Shown: positions 53,236 through 60,647 of the stretch, piece by piece
How positions within the stretch are numbered: the first letter of the stretch is position 1
Layout: the number at the start of each line of letters is the position of its first letter
Assembly (NCBI RefSeq): GCF_013267355.1
Contig: NZ_CP053985.1
Span: 6,262,001-6,326,000 of the forward strand
Direction: 5' to 3'
Origin: Achromobacter pestifer
GTDB taxonomy: Bacteria > Pseudomonadota > Gammaproteobacteria > Burkholderiales > Burkholderiaceae_B
DNA: 64,000 bases
Position numbers and translations under genes: made by a program
Notes under the pieces: generated by a model
What the model saw: the letters and a program-made list of their open reading frames with translations, nothing else
What the model was told of the DNA's origin: nothing
The model's database searches: none

Positions 53236-54111
53236 ATGACAAAGGCCATATTCACGATCGCTGATCGGATCGCCCGGATCCAGCCCGCGCTGAGCCCCAA
53301 GCAGCACAAGATGGCCGAGTATGTCCTGGCGCACCAGTTCCGCGTCGCCACCATGACCATCGATGAATTTGCGGCGGCGGTGAATGTGTCGGTGGCAACC
53401 GCCAACCGGTTTGCGCGAGCGCTGGACCTGCCGGGCTATCCCCAGTTTCGGGCCGAACTGGCGCGCGGCTTCGAAGCAGCGCTGGAACCGGTCGAAAAGC
53501 TGCGCGCCGAGCTGACGCATTCCAGCACCGCCGTGCAGATCTTCGCCGCCACGCTCGACGAAGACATCCGCAACGCCCAGCGCAACCTGCAAAGCCTGGA
53601 TGCCTCCGCCTGCGAGCGGGCGGTCGAGGCGATCCTGGCGGCCGACCGCGTCTTCATCATCGGCTTCGGCGCCAGCGGCTTCCTGGCAGGCATGCTGCAG
53701 CGGGGCCTATGCATGCACCTGCATTCGGTCGAGTCGCTGGCCGGCCCCGGCGGCGTGTCGCACGCCGCCCGCCAGATGTCGCGCATGACCAGCAAGGACT
53801 TGGTGATCGCCATCGGCTTTCCGCGCTACCTGGCCGACACCGTGACCCTGGCGGGCTCCGCCCAGCGAGCCGGCGTGCCGGTGCTGGCGCTGACTGACAA
53901 GCCCACGTCGCCGCTCGCGCCGACGGCGTCGGTAGTGCTGTACGCGGTGTCCACGCGCCAGTTGATCCCCAATTCCGAAACCGCCGCGCTGGGCCTGATC
54001 GAGGCCTTGTCGGCAGCGGTGGCTTTTCGCACCAAGGATTCCGTCGCGGCCGCCGCCTTGGTGAGCCCGCCCGTGATGCCGGGGCTCGTCCATGGCGCAG
54101 GCAAACGCTAA
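53236..54111 (+). CDS. RpiR/MurR-family regulator
   Basis: 291 residues. The N-terminal RpiR helix-turn-helix domain (residues 1-77) has LSPKQHKMAEYVLAHQFRVATMTIDEFAAAVNVSVATANRFARAL. The C-terminal sugar-isomerase (SIS) domain has FIIGFGASGFLAGMLQRGL and the phospho-sugar-like loop GGVSHAARQMSRM. RpiR regulators sense sugar phosphates or related acids. It converges on the aldehyde dehydrogenase gene (18-base gap) and may regulate that locus or a distant one. The upstream 460-base region shows no divergent partner that obviously belongs to it. Confidence 0.87.
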   Translation: MTKAIFTIADRIARIQPALSPKQHKMAEYVLAHQFRVATMTIDEFAAAVNVSVATANRFARALDLPGYPQFRAELARGFEAALEPVEKLRAELTHSSTAVQIFAATLDEDIRNAQRNLQSLDASACERAVEAILAADRVFIIGFGASGFLAGMLQRGLCMHLHSVESLAGPGGVSHAARQMSRMTSKDLVIAIGFPRYLADTVTLAGSAQRAGVPVLALTDKPTSPLAPTASVVLYAVSTRQLIPNSETAALGLIEALSAAVAFRTKDSVAAAALVSPPVMPGLVHGAGKR

Positions 54112-54128
54112 TCCCGGCCCCCCCAAAG

Positions 54129-55595
54129 TCACCTCGCGAACCACGCCGCCGGCACCGCGTTCTGCAGTGTGATCGCCTTGAGCTGCGAGTACATATGCAA
54201 AGTCTCGCGGCAATGCTCGCGGCCGATCCCGCTTTCCTTCATGCCTCCAAACGGCGAACCGCCGCTGAGGTTGAAGTACCGGTTGATCCACACGTTCCCG
54301 GCCTGTAGCCGGTCCGCCGTTTCCAGCGCATGCTTGAGATTCGAGGTGTAGATGCCTGAAGCCAGGCCGTACGGGACATCGTTGGCTTCGGCGATCATCG
54401 TATCGACGTCGCTCCAACGGATCACGGAAAGCACCGGCCCGAAGATTTCTTCCTGCGCGACCCGCATGGCATTGCTCGCTTCCAGGATGGTGGGTTCGAT
54501 GAAGTAGCCGTGCTCATGCCCGCCGACCTTGACCCGCGACCCGCCGGCCAGCTGCTTGGCGCCCTCGTCTCTGCCGATCCGTATGTAATCAAGCACCCTT
54601 TCGCCCTGCTGTTTGTTGATCAGACAACTCAAATGCACGGTTTCGTCCAGCGGATCGCCGATGCGCAGGCGCTGGGCGGCCTGCACCAGTTTTTCCATGA
54701 AAGCGCCGTAGATATCGGCATGCAGGAACAAGCGCGTCCCGGCCAGGCATGACTGCCCATTGCAATAGAGGGCGGCAAACAACGCGTTGTCCACGACCGC
54801 GTCGATATCGTCTATGTCTGGATACACGATGTTCGGGCTCTTGCCGCCCAGTTCCAGAGACACCGGAACCAGCCGCCTTGCGCCCGCCTGCCCGATCAGC
54901 CGGCCCACTTCGGGGCTGCCGGTGAATGCCAGTTTGGCGACGCGCGGATGGGCGCATAGCGCCGCGCCGGCCTCTTCACCCAGGCCGGTGACCACATTGA
55001 TCACGCCGGGCGGGAATATGCCCGTCGCGATTTTCGCGAATTCCAGCGTCGACAGGCTTGCGTTTTCGTCGGGCTTGAGCACGATGGCATTGCCGGCCGC
55101 CACTGCGGGCGCAACCTTCAGCGCGACCATGATTGCGGGCACGTTCCACGGAATGATCTGGCCCACGACTCCCAATGGCGTTCGCTTGGCCAGCAGATAG
55201 CCGTCGTCTATCGGCCGCCCGAAGTCTTCATGCGTGATGATGGCGGCGGCAAAGTAGCGGTACTGCGCCACGGCGATCTGGTAGTCCACGGCGGTTTCGG
55301 CGACTCGCCGCCCAACGTCCTGCGCATCCAATCGCGCCAGCCTGGGGGCCGCTTGCTCCAGCGCGTCGGCCAGCCTGTTCAGGAGCAGCGCCCGGTGTTC
55401 ATAGCTGGTCCTGCCCCAAGCCGTTTGCGCCGTGGCAGCCGCCTGGACGGCCTGGTCCACTTCGCGGGCTCCGCAGCGCGAGATCCGGGCCAGCAACCGG
55501 CCGGTAGAGGCTTCCAAGGCTGGGAGCGTCTGTTCCGTGGCGAGGGTGTGGTCCCCTATGTAGGCGGGATAGCGTTCGACAGTATCTTCATGCAT
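54129..55595 (-). CDS. aldehyde dehydrogenase paired with the alcohol dehydrogenase
   Basis: 488 residues from ATG 55595 (MHEDTVERYP), preceded by GGAG; the upstream ATG at 55616 adds seven residues and has no such site. Classical ALDH features are IIPWNVPAIMVALKVAPAVAAGNAIVLKPDE, the Glu in LELGGKSPNIVYPD, the catalytic Cys in NGQSCLAGTRLF, and NSMRV-type EEIFGPVLSVI. It lies 29 bases downstream of the Zn-alcohol dehydrogenase and would oxidise the aldehyde that enzyme makes, in the manner of benzyl alcohol/benzaldehyde pairs. Substrate not established. Confidence 0.92.
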   Translation of the reverse strand: MHEDTVERYPAYIGDHTLATEQTLPALEASTGRLLARISRCGAREVDQAVQAAATAQTAWGRTSYEHRALLLNRLADALEQAAPRLARLDAQDVGRRVAETAVDYQIAVAQYRYFAAAIITHEDFGRPIDDGYLLAKRTPLGVVGQIIPWNVPAIMVALKVAPAVAAGNAIVLKPDENASLSTLEFAKIATGIFPPGVINVVTGLGEEAGAALCAHPRVAKLAFTGSPEVGRLIGQAGARRLVPVSLELGGKSPNIVYPDIDDIDAVVDNALFAALYCNGQSCLAGTRLFLHADIYGAFMEKLVQAAQRLRIGDPLDETVHLSCLINKQQGERVLDYIRIGRDEGAKQLAGGSRVKVGGHEHGYFIEPTILEASNAMRVAQEEIFGPVLSVIRWSDVDTMIAEANDVPYGLASGIYTSNLKHALETADRLQAGNVWINRYFNLSGGSPFGGMKESGIGREHCRETLHMYSQLKAITLQNAVPAAWFAR

Positions 55596-55624
55596 CGCAA
55601 TACTCCATGTCTTCAAAGCAGTTA

Positions 55625-56752
55625 TCAGGCTGGCATGAGCAGGACCGGCTTCAGCGTCTTCCCGGATTCGCTATCGGCGGCGGCTTCATTGATCTGCGAA
55701 AAGTCGTAGAACCTGATCAGCTTGTCGATCGGAAAGCGCTGTTGCATGTGCAGCGCGATGAGATCAGGGATGAATTTCCGGGGAACGCTGTCTCCCTCGC
55801 ATATGCCGCGTATGGTCTTGCCCTTGATCAAGAGATCATTGACGTCAAATCCGACCTGGGTTCCCAAATGCGAAGCGCCTACGATTCCCACCGCGCCAAG
55901 CTCGCCCAGGCTCGCTATCGCCTGCGTGGCGACGGCCGGAACGCCGGTAGTCTCCAAGGCGTAGTCCGCCCCTCCAGCGGTCAACTCCCGGATTGCCTCC
56001 ACCGCATCAAGCTGTTTGGCATGGAGGGCATGCGTGGCTCCGACTTCGAGCGCCAGCTGGAGCCGGGAGGCAACGACGTCTACGGCCACTATCGTGGTGG
56101 CGCCCGTGGCCTTGGCGGCCATGATCGCGCTCAGCCCGACGGCCCCCGCGCCAAAGGAGACAAAGCTAGCCCCTGGCGCAACGCGCAGCGTATTGATGAC
56201 GGCGCCCGCGCCAGTCTGGAAGCCGCATCCCAAGGGCCCCAGCAACTCCAGCGGCGCTTCCGGGGGGACCTTGATCGCGTTGTTTTCGCGCGCGATGCAG
56301 TAGGTCGCGAACGAGGATTGGGAGAAGAAATGATCATGGAGATCAGCATTCTGGGCATCCGAGAGCGCGTGTTCTCCATCGCGGCCGCTGCCGCCAAAGT
56401 TCAGGGAGAAAAAGTCCTTGCAGTAGGAGCTGAGGCCTTTCGCGCAGGAAAGGCAGCGACCGCAGCTGCCGTAGGTCAGCACGACGCGATCGCCGGGCTT
56501 CAGGTCGCGGACCAGCGGTCCGACCGACTCCACCACCCCTGCTCCTTCATGCCCCAGCACTGCGGGAAGCGGCACGGGATAGTATTGATCGCGGATGATC
56601 ATGTCCGTATGGCATATGCCGGCCGCGACGATGCGCACTCTGACCTCGTCCTGCTTCGGCGGGCGCAAGTAGGCGTCTTCAATGGAAAAAGGGGCCCCCT
56701 TCTCACGCGTCACCGCGGCCCGGATCTTTAGCATGCTCGGCTCGGTCATCAT
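55625..56752 (-). CDS. zinc-dependent alcohol dehydrogenase (aryl/benzyl type)
   Basis: 375 residues behind an AGGAGACC site. The catalytic zinc motif GICHTDM and GHEGAGVVE, four structural-zinc cysteines in SCGRCLSCAKGLSSYC, and the NAD-binding GAGAVGLSAIMAAKATGA are all visible. The STN/DFFSLNFGG piece and overall architecture resemble class III-like aryl-alcohol dehydrogenases such as XylB. It oxidises a primary, possibly aromatic, alcohol to the aldehyde handled by the next gene. It is divergent from an AraC regulator across 209 bases, and that regulator belongs to the XylS-like class. Confidence 0.9.
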   Translation of the reverse strand: MMTEPSMLKIRAAVTREKGAPFSIEDAYLRPPKQDEVRVRIVAAGICHTDMIIRDQYYPVPLPAVLGHEGAGVVESVGPLVRDLKPGDRVVLTYGSCGRCLSCAKGLSSYCKDFFSLNFGGSGRDGEHALSDAQNADLHDHFFSQSSFATYCIARENNAIKVPPEAPLELLGPLGCGFQTGAGAVINTLRVAPGASFVSFGAGAVGLSAIMAAKATGATTIVAVDVVASRLQLALEVGATHALHAKQLDAVEAIRELTAGGADYALETTGVPAVATQAIASLGELGAVGIVGASHLGTQVGFDVNDLLIKGKTIRGICEGDSVPRKFIPDLIALHMQQRFPIDKLIRFYDFSQINEAAADSESGKTLKPVLLMPA

Positions 56753-56961
56753 GGTCTCCTGTCGCTTTTGTCGTGGCGCTCACCTGCCACGTTGCATGCA
56801 TGTTGGACGCGAGACCGCTGAAGGGCTATCCAGTTTGGGCACGGTCATCCAGATTGCGCAGACGCCACGCCCTGGGGATATCCCTCATCCAAGCGCCCTG
56901 CGCCGCGCAATACGATGACTTGCCGCAGCGCTGCCTTACCGCACAATCCAGGGGAATGACC

Positions 56962-57930
56962 ATGCAAGGGACTCGTGTTCAAACCAGAGACATGGAAGAA
57001 GCCATCTCCCATGTCAGTGCGGTTTACTCCGCGCATGGGTTGAGCCTGGGCCGACGCGCAAGACGGATCGATATGCGGCTGGAATCCTGCGGGCTGGAAC
57101 GCGGCTCGGGCATGGTCAAGCTGGCATACGGCGCGGATGTCGATGTGGATGCCGCGGACTTTCCGGACCTGTTCCTGATCATGACCTGCATCAACGGCAA
57201 TGGGTCGGTCACGCAGGCCGATAGCCGCGCCGCATGGCACAGCGGACTCACCCTGCCCGTATCCGCCAATGTCTCGACGCGGTTTCATTTCGAAGAAAAT
57301 TTCGAGCAGATTTCGTTCCGCCCCGACGCCGCGGCCCTCAGCGCGCTCTGCAGCAATTTGCTCGGACGCCCCTTGGAATGCCCATTGCGATTCGAGCTGA
57401 TCCCGTTTTCGGCCGATTTCTCGGCGGCCTGGCAACACGCGCTGCAACTGCTCGGTTCAGCGACGGGCATGCCGCTGCCGCCCATGGCCCGCCAATCGCT
57501 GAGCCAATTCTTGAATTCGCTGCTCCTGCATGGCCATCCCCACAATTTCAGCGCGGCGCTGAGCCGCCCGCCGCAGCCGCTGCCTCGCGCCGTGGTCGCC
57601 CGAGCCGAGGAATACATCAAGGCGCACAGCGATCAAGCGCTATCAGTCGCCGACATCGCCTCGGCTACCGGCGTCAGCATTCGCAGCCTCCAAGCGGGCT
57701 TTCGCGAAGCGGGGGCCGAATCGCCGATGAAGCGGCTGCGCCGGATCCGGCTGGAACAGGCGCGAGACCAGCTGCTGCGCACAAGCGGCACGGTCACCGA
57801 TGTCGCGCTTCAATTTGGATTCTTGCACCTGGGGCGATTCAGTGCGCAGTACCAGGCGGCGTTCGGCGAATTGCCGGCGGCCACGCTGGCCCGCGCCAGA
57901 CGCGCGCGCAGCGCTCGCCAGCGCGCATAG
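56962..57930 (+). CDS. AraC/XylS-type activator of the alcohol-aldehyde dehydrogenase pair
   Basis: 322 residues from ATG 56962, chosen over ATG 56956 because AGGGGA is correctly spaced only for the former. A long open frame upstream is not conserved. The N-terminal part resembles the AraC_binding_2 sensing domain used by XylS-like activators. The C-terminal double helix-turn-helix has LSVADIASATGVSIRSLQAGFREA and VTDVALQFGFLHLGRFSAQYQAAFGELPAATL. It is divergent from the alcohol dehydrogenase gene and very likely activates it with an alcohol or aromatic inducer. It converges on the sorB gene with 30 bases between. Confidence 0.87.
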   Translation: MQGTRVQTRDMEEAISHVSAVYSAHGLSLGRRARRIDMRLESCGLERGSGMVKLAYGADVDVDAADFPDLFLIMTCINGNGSVTQADSRAAWHSGLTLPVSANVSTRFHFEENFEQISFRPDAAALSALCSNLLGRPLECPLRFELIPFSADFSAAWQHALQLLGSATGMPLPPMARQSLSQFLNSLLLHGHPHNFSAALSRPPQPLPRAVVARAEEYIKAHSDQALSVADIASATGVSIRSLQAGFREAGAESPMKRLRRIRLEQARDQLLRTSGTVTDVALQFGFLHLGRFSAQYQAAFGELPAATLARARRARSARQRA

Positions 57931-57960
57931 GTAATGACGTGTGCGACGCCCGATGTCCGC

Positions 57961-58305
57961 TCAGGGCTGCGCGCCGGTAGCCTTGGCCACATAGGCCGCC
58001 AGCGTCTCGATTTCCTTGTCCGACAAGGTCGTGTAAGCCGGCATCTGGCCGATGCCATTGCGGATGGCCGTCTCCACACGCGCCGCATCGGGCTTGATTT
58101 CGTCGAGCTTGGGACCGATGGCGCCGCTGGATTGCGCGTCGTTCAGGGTATGGCAGATCGCGCAGGCTGGCGTTGCGCCAACGAACAAGGCGCGGCCCGC
58201 CTCCATGTCGGGCTCGGCCGCCAGCGTGCCGGCGGGCAGGCTGGCGACCAACAATCCGGCGAAAAATGCGCGCTTCCCAGGCAACACCAATACGACTTCC
58301 CTCAT
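57961..58305 (-). CDS. sorB: c-type cytochrome subunit of sulfite dehydrogenase
   Basis: 114 residues. The signal peptide ends near LPAGTLAAEP. The haem-binding motif is CAICH in VGATPACAICHTL, and the Met axial ligand is in QMPAYTTLSDKEIETLAAYV. It fits SorB, the small cytochrome c that accepts electrons from the molybdenum subunit. ATG 58305 overlaps the sorA stop (ATGA). The long frame up to 59214 that also covers it is only the antisense register of sorA. Transfers electrons from SorA to the respiratory chain. Confidence 0.88.
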   Translation of the reverse strand: MREVVLVLPGKRAFFAGLLVASLPAGTLAAEPDMEAGRALFVGATPACAICHTLNDAQSSGAIGPKLDEIKPDAARVETAIRNGIGQMPAYTTLSDKEIETLAAYVAKATGAQP

Positions 58306-59549
58306 GCCTGGACCACCACCGCCACGCCGTGGTCGCGCCAACTGCTGTTGATGTAGCCGCCGGAGTTCTGCGGGCGCTCTTCGTCCTGCACCCGGCCTTC
58401 GGTGTCGGTGGCCCGGCTGACCAGCAGGTGTTCGCCCGCCGCCAACTCCACCGGCAATGCGAACTGGCGCCAGGCATAGCGCCCGAGGTCCGGGCCGACC
58501 AGTTCCGCTTTCCGCCAGTTCTTGCCGCCGTCGGTCGAAACCTCGACCTGCTTGATGCCGTTGGTGCCGCCAAACGCCACCCCCTGCACCACCACGCGCC
58601 CGGCCTTCAAGGTGGAGGCGGCCGGATTGGGCGTATTGATCCACGACTTCACGCCCATGGCCCACACCGAGGGCTGGGTGGGATCTCCCTTCTGCCCAGG
58701 CGGCGCCAGGCGGTAGCCGGTCTGCTGGATCGCGGCCGGGCTTTCCTTTTCGGTGAAGGCCAGCCGCTTGATGTATTTGACGCTGTTCACGCCCGTGTAA
58801 CCCGGCACGATCAGGCGCAAGGGGCCACCGTGAGCCAGCGGGATCGGCTCGCCATTCAGCTCCCACGCCAAGAGCGCATCCCGCATCGCTTCCTTGGGCA
58901 CCGAGCGCTCGACCATGACCATGTTCGGATCCAGGCCGTCGGGCAGTTTCTCGCCGCCGGTGCCGGTCATGTACACGGCCGCGGCGCTCAAACCGCCGCA
59001 ATGCTCGACCAGGACGCTGACCGGCAAGCCGCTCCAGATCACGCAGCCGGCCGCGCCGACCTGCCAGGGCGTGCCGCTGGGCTTGTTCGGAAAATAGCCG
59101 CGGCCGTTGCCCGAGCATTGCAAGACCATCGCCAGCGTCTGCAAACCCATGCTCTTGAGCTGCCCCACGCTCAGGGACATGGGCTTGGCCACCCCGGCGA
59201 TTTCGATGACCCACGCGTCCCGGTCGGCCACGATGGACTCGTCGGGTGGCGGCAGGTTGTTACGCACATAGAGTTGGCGCAGCGGCGTGACCACCCCGCT
59301 GCCAAATGCCTCGCGCCGCGTTTCTATGGTGTTGGCGCTGTGCACGATCATCGCGTCGGGCTGCTTCCAGGCCGCATAGGCCGGCAGCGGCTTGGCGGCG
59401 GATGCCGGGGCGGGTGGCGCAGCCGCGGCTGGCGCGGCTTTCTGCTCCGCGGCCAAGGCCGCGCGTCCCAGGCCGGCTGCGGCCAAGGCGCTGGCGCCGC
59501 CAGCCAACAGGCGCCGTCGCGCCGCGCTCTCGATCAGGGATGAACGCAT
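58302..59549 (-). CDS. sorA: molybdenum sulfite dehydrogenase, catalytic subunit
   Basis: 415 residues with a Tat-type leader (SAARRRLLAGGASALAA), as expected for a periplasmic molybdoenzyme. The sulfite-oxidase-family Mo-binding Cys145 sits in LQCSGNGRGYF. The dimerisation domain includes GVAFGGTNGIKQVEVSTDGGKNW, and the C-terminal part has YINSSWRDHGVAVVVQA. It oxidises sulfite to sulfate outside the cytoplasm and passes electrons to SorB, encoded immediately downstream with ATGA overlap. Full length for SorA. No soxABXYZ genes are nearby, so it likely detoxifies sulfite from organosulfonate or thiol use. Confidence 0.92.
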   Translation of the reverse strand: MRSSLIESAARRRLLAGGASALAAAGLGRAALAAEQKAAPAAAAPPAPASAAKPLPAYAAWKQPDAMIVHSANTIETRREAFGSGVVTPLRQLYVRNNLPPPDESIVADRDAWVIEIAGVAKPMSLSVGQLKSMGLQTLAMVLQCSGNGRGYFPNKPSGTPWQVGAAGCVIWSGLPVSVLVEHCGGLSAAAVYMTGTGGEKLPDGLDPNMVMVERSVPKEAMRDALLAWELNGEPIPLAHGGPLRLIVPGYTGVNSVKYIKRLAFTEKESPAAIQQTGYRLAPPGQKGDPTQPSVWAMGVKSWINTPNPAASTLKAGRVVVQGVAFGGTNGIKQVEVSTDGGKNWRKAELVGPDLGRYAWRQFALPVELAAGEHLLVSRATDTEGRVQDEERPQNSGGYINSSWRDHGVAVVVQA

Positions 59550-59715
59550 TGCAGTCTCCTCGTTGGGGGCCGGAATCGTTGTTGTTCCAGAACCCTGCCG
59601 GCCTGCTACGACGTGGCTGTCTACCCCGCACGCACGTGTCCCAGGCCGCCAATAGTTATGACTGCGATGTTGGTTGAGTGATCTTTTCGTGTCAATTAGT
59701 TATTTGCAATACCCT

Positions 59716-59738
59716 GCCCTAGCCCATTTGGCTAGGGC
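59716..59738. terminator. hairpin downstream of the methyltransferase gene
   Basis: Nine-base arms GCCCTAGCC and GGCTAGGGC around a 5-base loop lie about 30 bases past the methyltransferase stop (minus strand). A third copy of CCCTAGCC lies just beyond. No U-run is present, so termination is possible but unproven. Confidence 0.45.
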
Positions 59739-59766
59739 GAACCCTAGCCGCGCCCGCCGGACCGGC

Positions 59767-60399
59767 CTAGACCTGCCGGACCAGGCTGTACACCGAGGCG
59801 GGCGGGAGATTCAGCGGCACGAACCCGACTTTGCGCGCCCGCAGGCCGCAGGCCTCGAGCACGCCCGCGGAGATGGGACACCGTACCCCATAGGTGAAAA
59901 GCGCCATCGATCCCTCCGCCGGCAGCGCGTCGAACACGGCGGCCAGCAACTGATGATGATGCGCCGGGCTCATGTTGCGCAGCGGCAAGCCGCAAATGGC
60001 GGCACTGATCCCATCGAGTTCCGGATGGCTCTTGCGGCAGAGCTCCTGCGCCGGCACCTGCAACACCGCCGCTTCCGGGAACTGCATGCGCAGGCTGGAA
60101 CTCATGGCCGAATCCTGCTCGACCAGCACCAGGCTGGCCGGATCCACGCCCCGGCGCAGCATTTCGCGGGTAAAGACACCCGTGCCGCAGCCCAGCTCCA
60201 GGACTTTGCCCGCGCCTAGCGGGATGCCGGCGGTAATGGCCGCCGCCAGCGCCGGGCCGGACGGCGCCACCGCGCCTATGGCCGCGGGGTTGGACAGCAG
60301 CGCCTTGACGAACTGGGCGCGTTCCTGCAGCCAGCCCATGGGTGAGCGGTTCGCAGGCTGGCGTGGAATGGCGGTTTTGTAGGATTGCGTGGAATGCAT
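59767..60399 (-). CDS. SAM-dependent methyltransferase (phospholipid N-methyltransferase-like)
   Basis: 210 residues. SAM motif I is VLELGCGTGVFT (about residues 67-78), with acidic LVEQDSAM after it and a later NPP-like LPLRNMSPAHHHQLL. The N-terminal FVKALLSNPAAIGAVAPSGPALAAAIT helix resembles PmtA-like phospholipid N-methyltransferases and the rRNA-adenine methyltransferase superfamily. Likely adds methyl groups to a membrane lipid head group; the lipid is not known. An internal ATG at Met21 is an alternative start. It stands alone between sorA and the acylase, separated from each by more than 200 bases. Confidence 0.78.
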   Translation of the reverse strand: MHSTQSYKTAIPRQPANRSPMGWLQERAQFVKALLSNPAAIGAVAPSGPALAAAITAGIPLGAGKVLELGCGTGVFTREMLRRGVDPASLVLVEQDSAMSSSLRMQFPEAAVLQVPAQELCRKSHPELDGISAAICGLPLRNMSPAHHHQLLAAVFDALPAEGSMALFTYGVRCPISAGVLEACGLRARKVGFVPLNLPPASVYSLVRQV

Positions 60400-60542
60400 G
60401 GGGCCTCAGTCTCCTGGATCGGGAATGCCTTGCGACCTCGAAACCATAACTGCGTCAGGCCGTGCGCGCCCGCAACCGTCGGTAAGCACCCTTGTCAATT
60501 CGGTCTCTAAAGGCATGCCCGCCGTGTCCGCACCCGACCACA

Positions 60543-60576
60543 CGCAGAGAGTTTACGTTGCATAACGCTCTCTGCG
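60543..60576. repeat. inverted repeat, hairpin 1 of tandem pair
   Basis: Nine-base arms CGCAGAGAG and CTCTCTGCG enclose 16 bases that themselves contain a CGTT/AACG inner stem. It lies in the 248-base gap between the methyltransferase start and the acylase stop, together with the second hairpin at 60587-60625. Confidence 0.5.
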
Positions 60577-60586
60577 CTGCGTCATT

Positions 60587-60625
60587 GCGCCGCTCGATCA
60601 GCGGGACTCGCTGATCGAACGGCGC
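60587..60625. terminator. strong hairpin 2, downstream of the acylase gene
   Basis: 16-base arms at 60587-60602 and 60610-60625 with one mismatch and a 7-base loop form the strongest hairpin seen in the window. It is 23-61 bases past the acylase stop. No U-run follows, so a terminator or RNA-processing role is only a candidate. Confidence 0.55.
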
Positions 60626-60647
60626 TCCACGGGCGGCCTGGCCTGAA

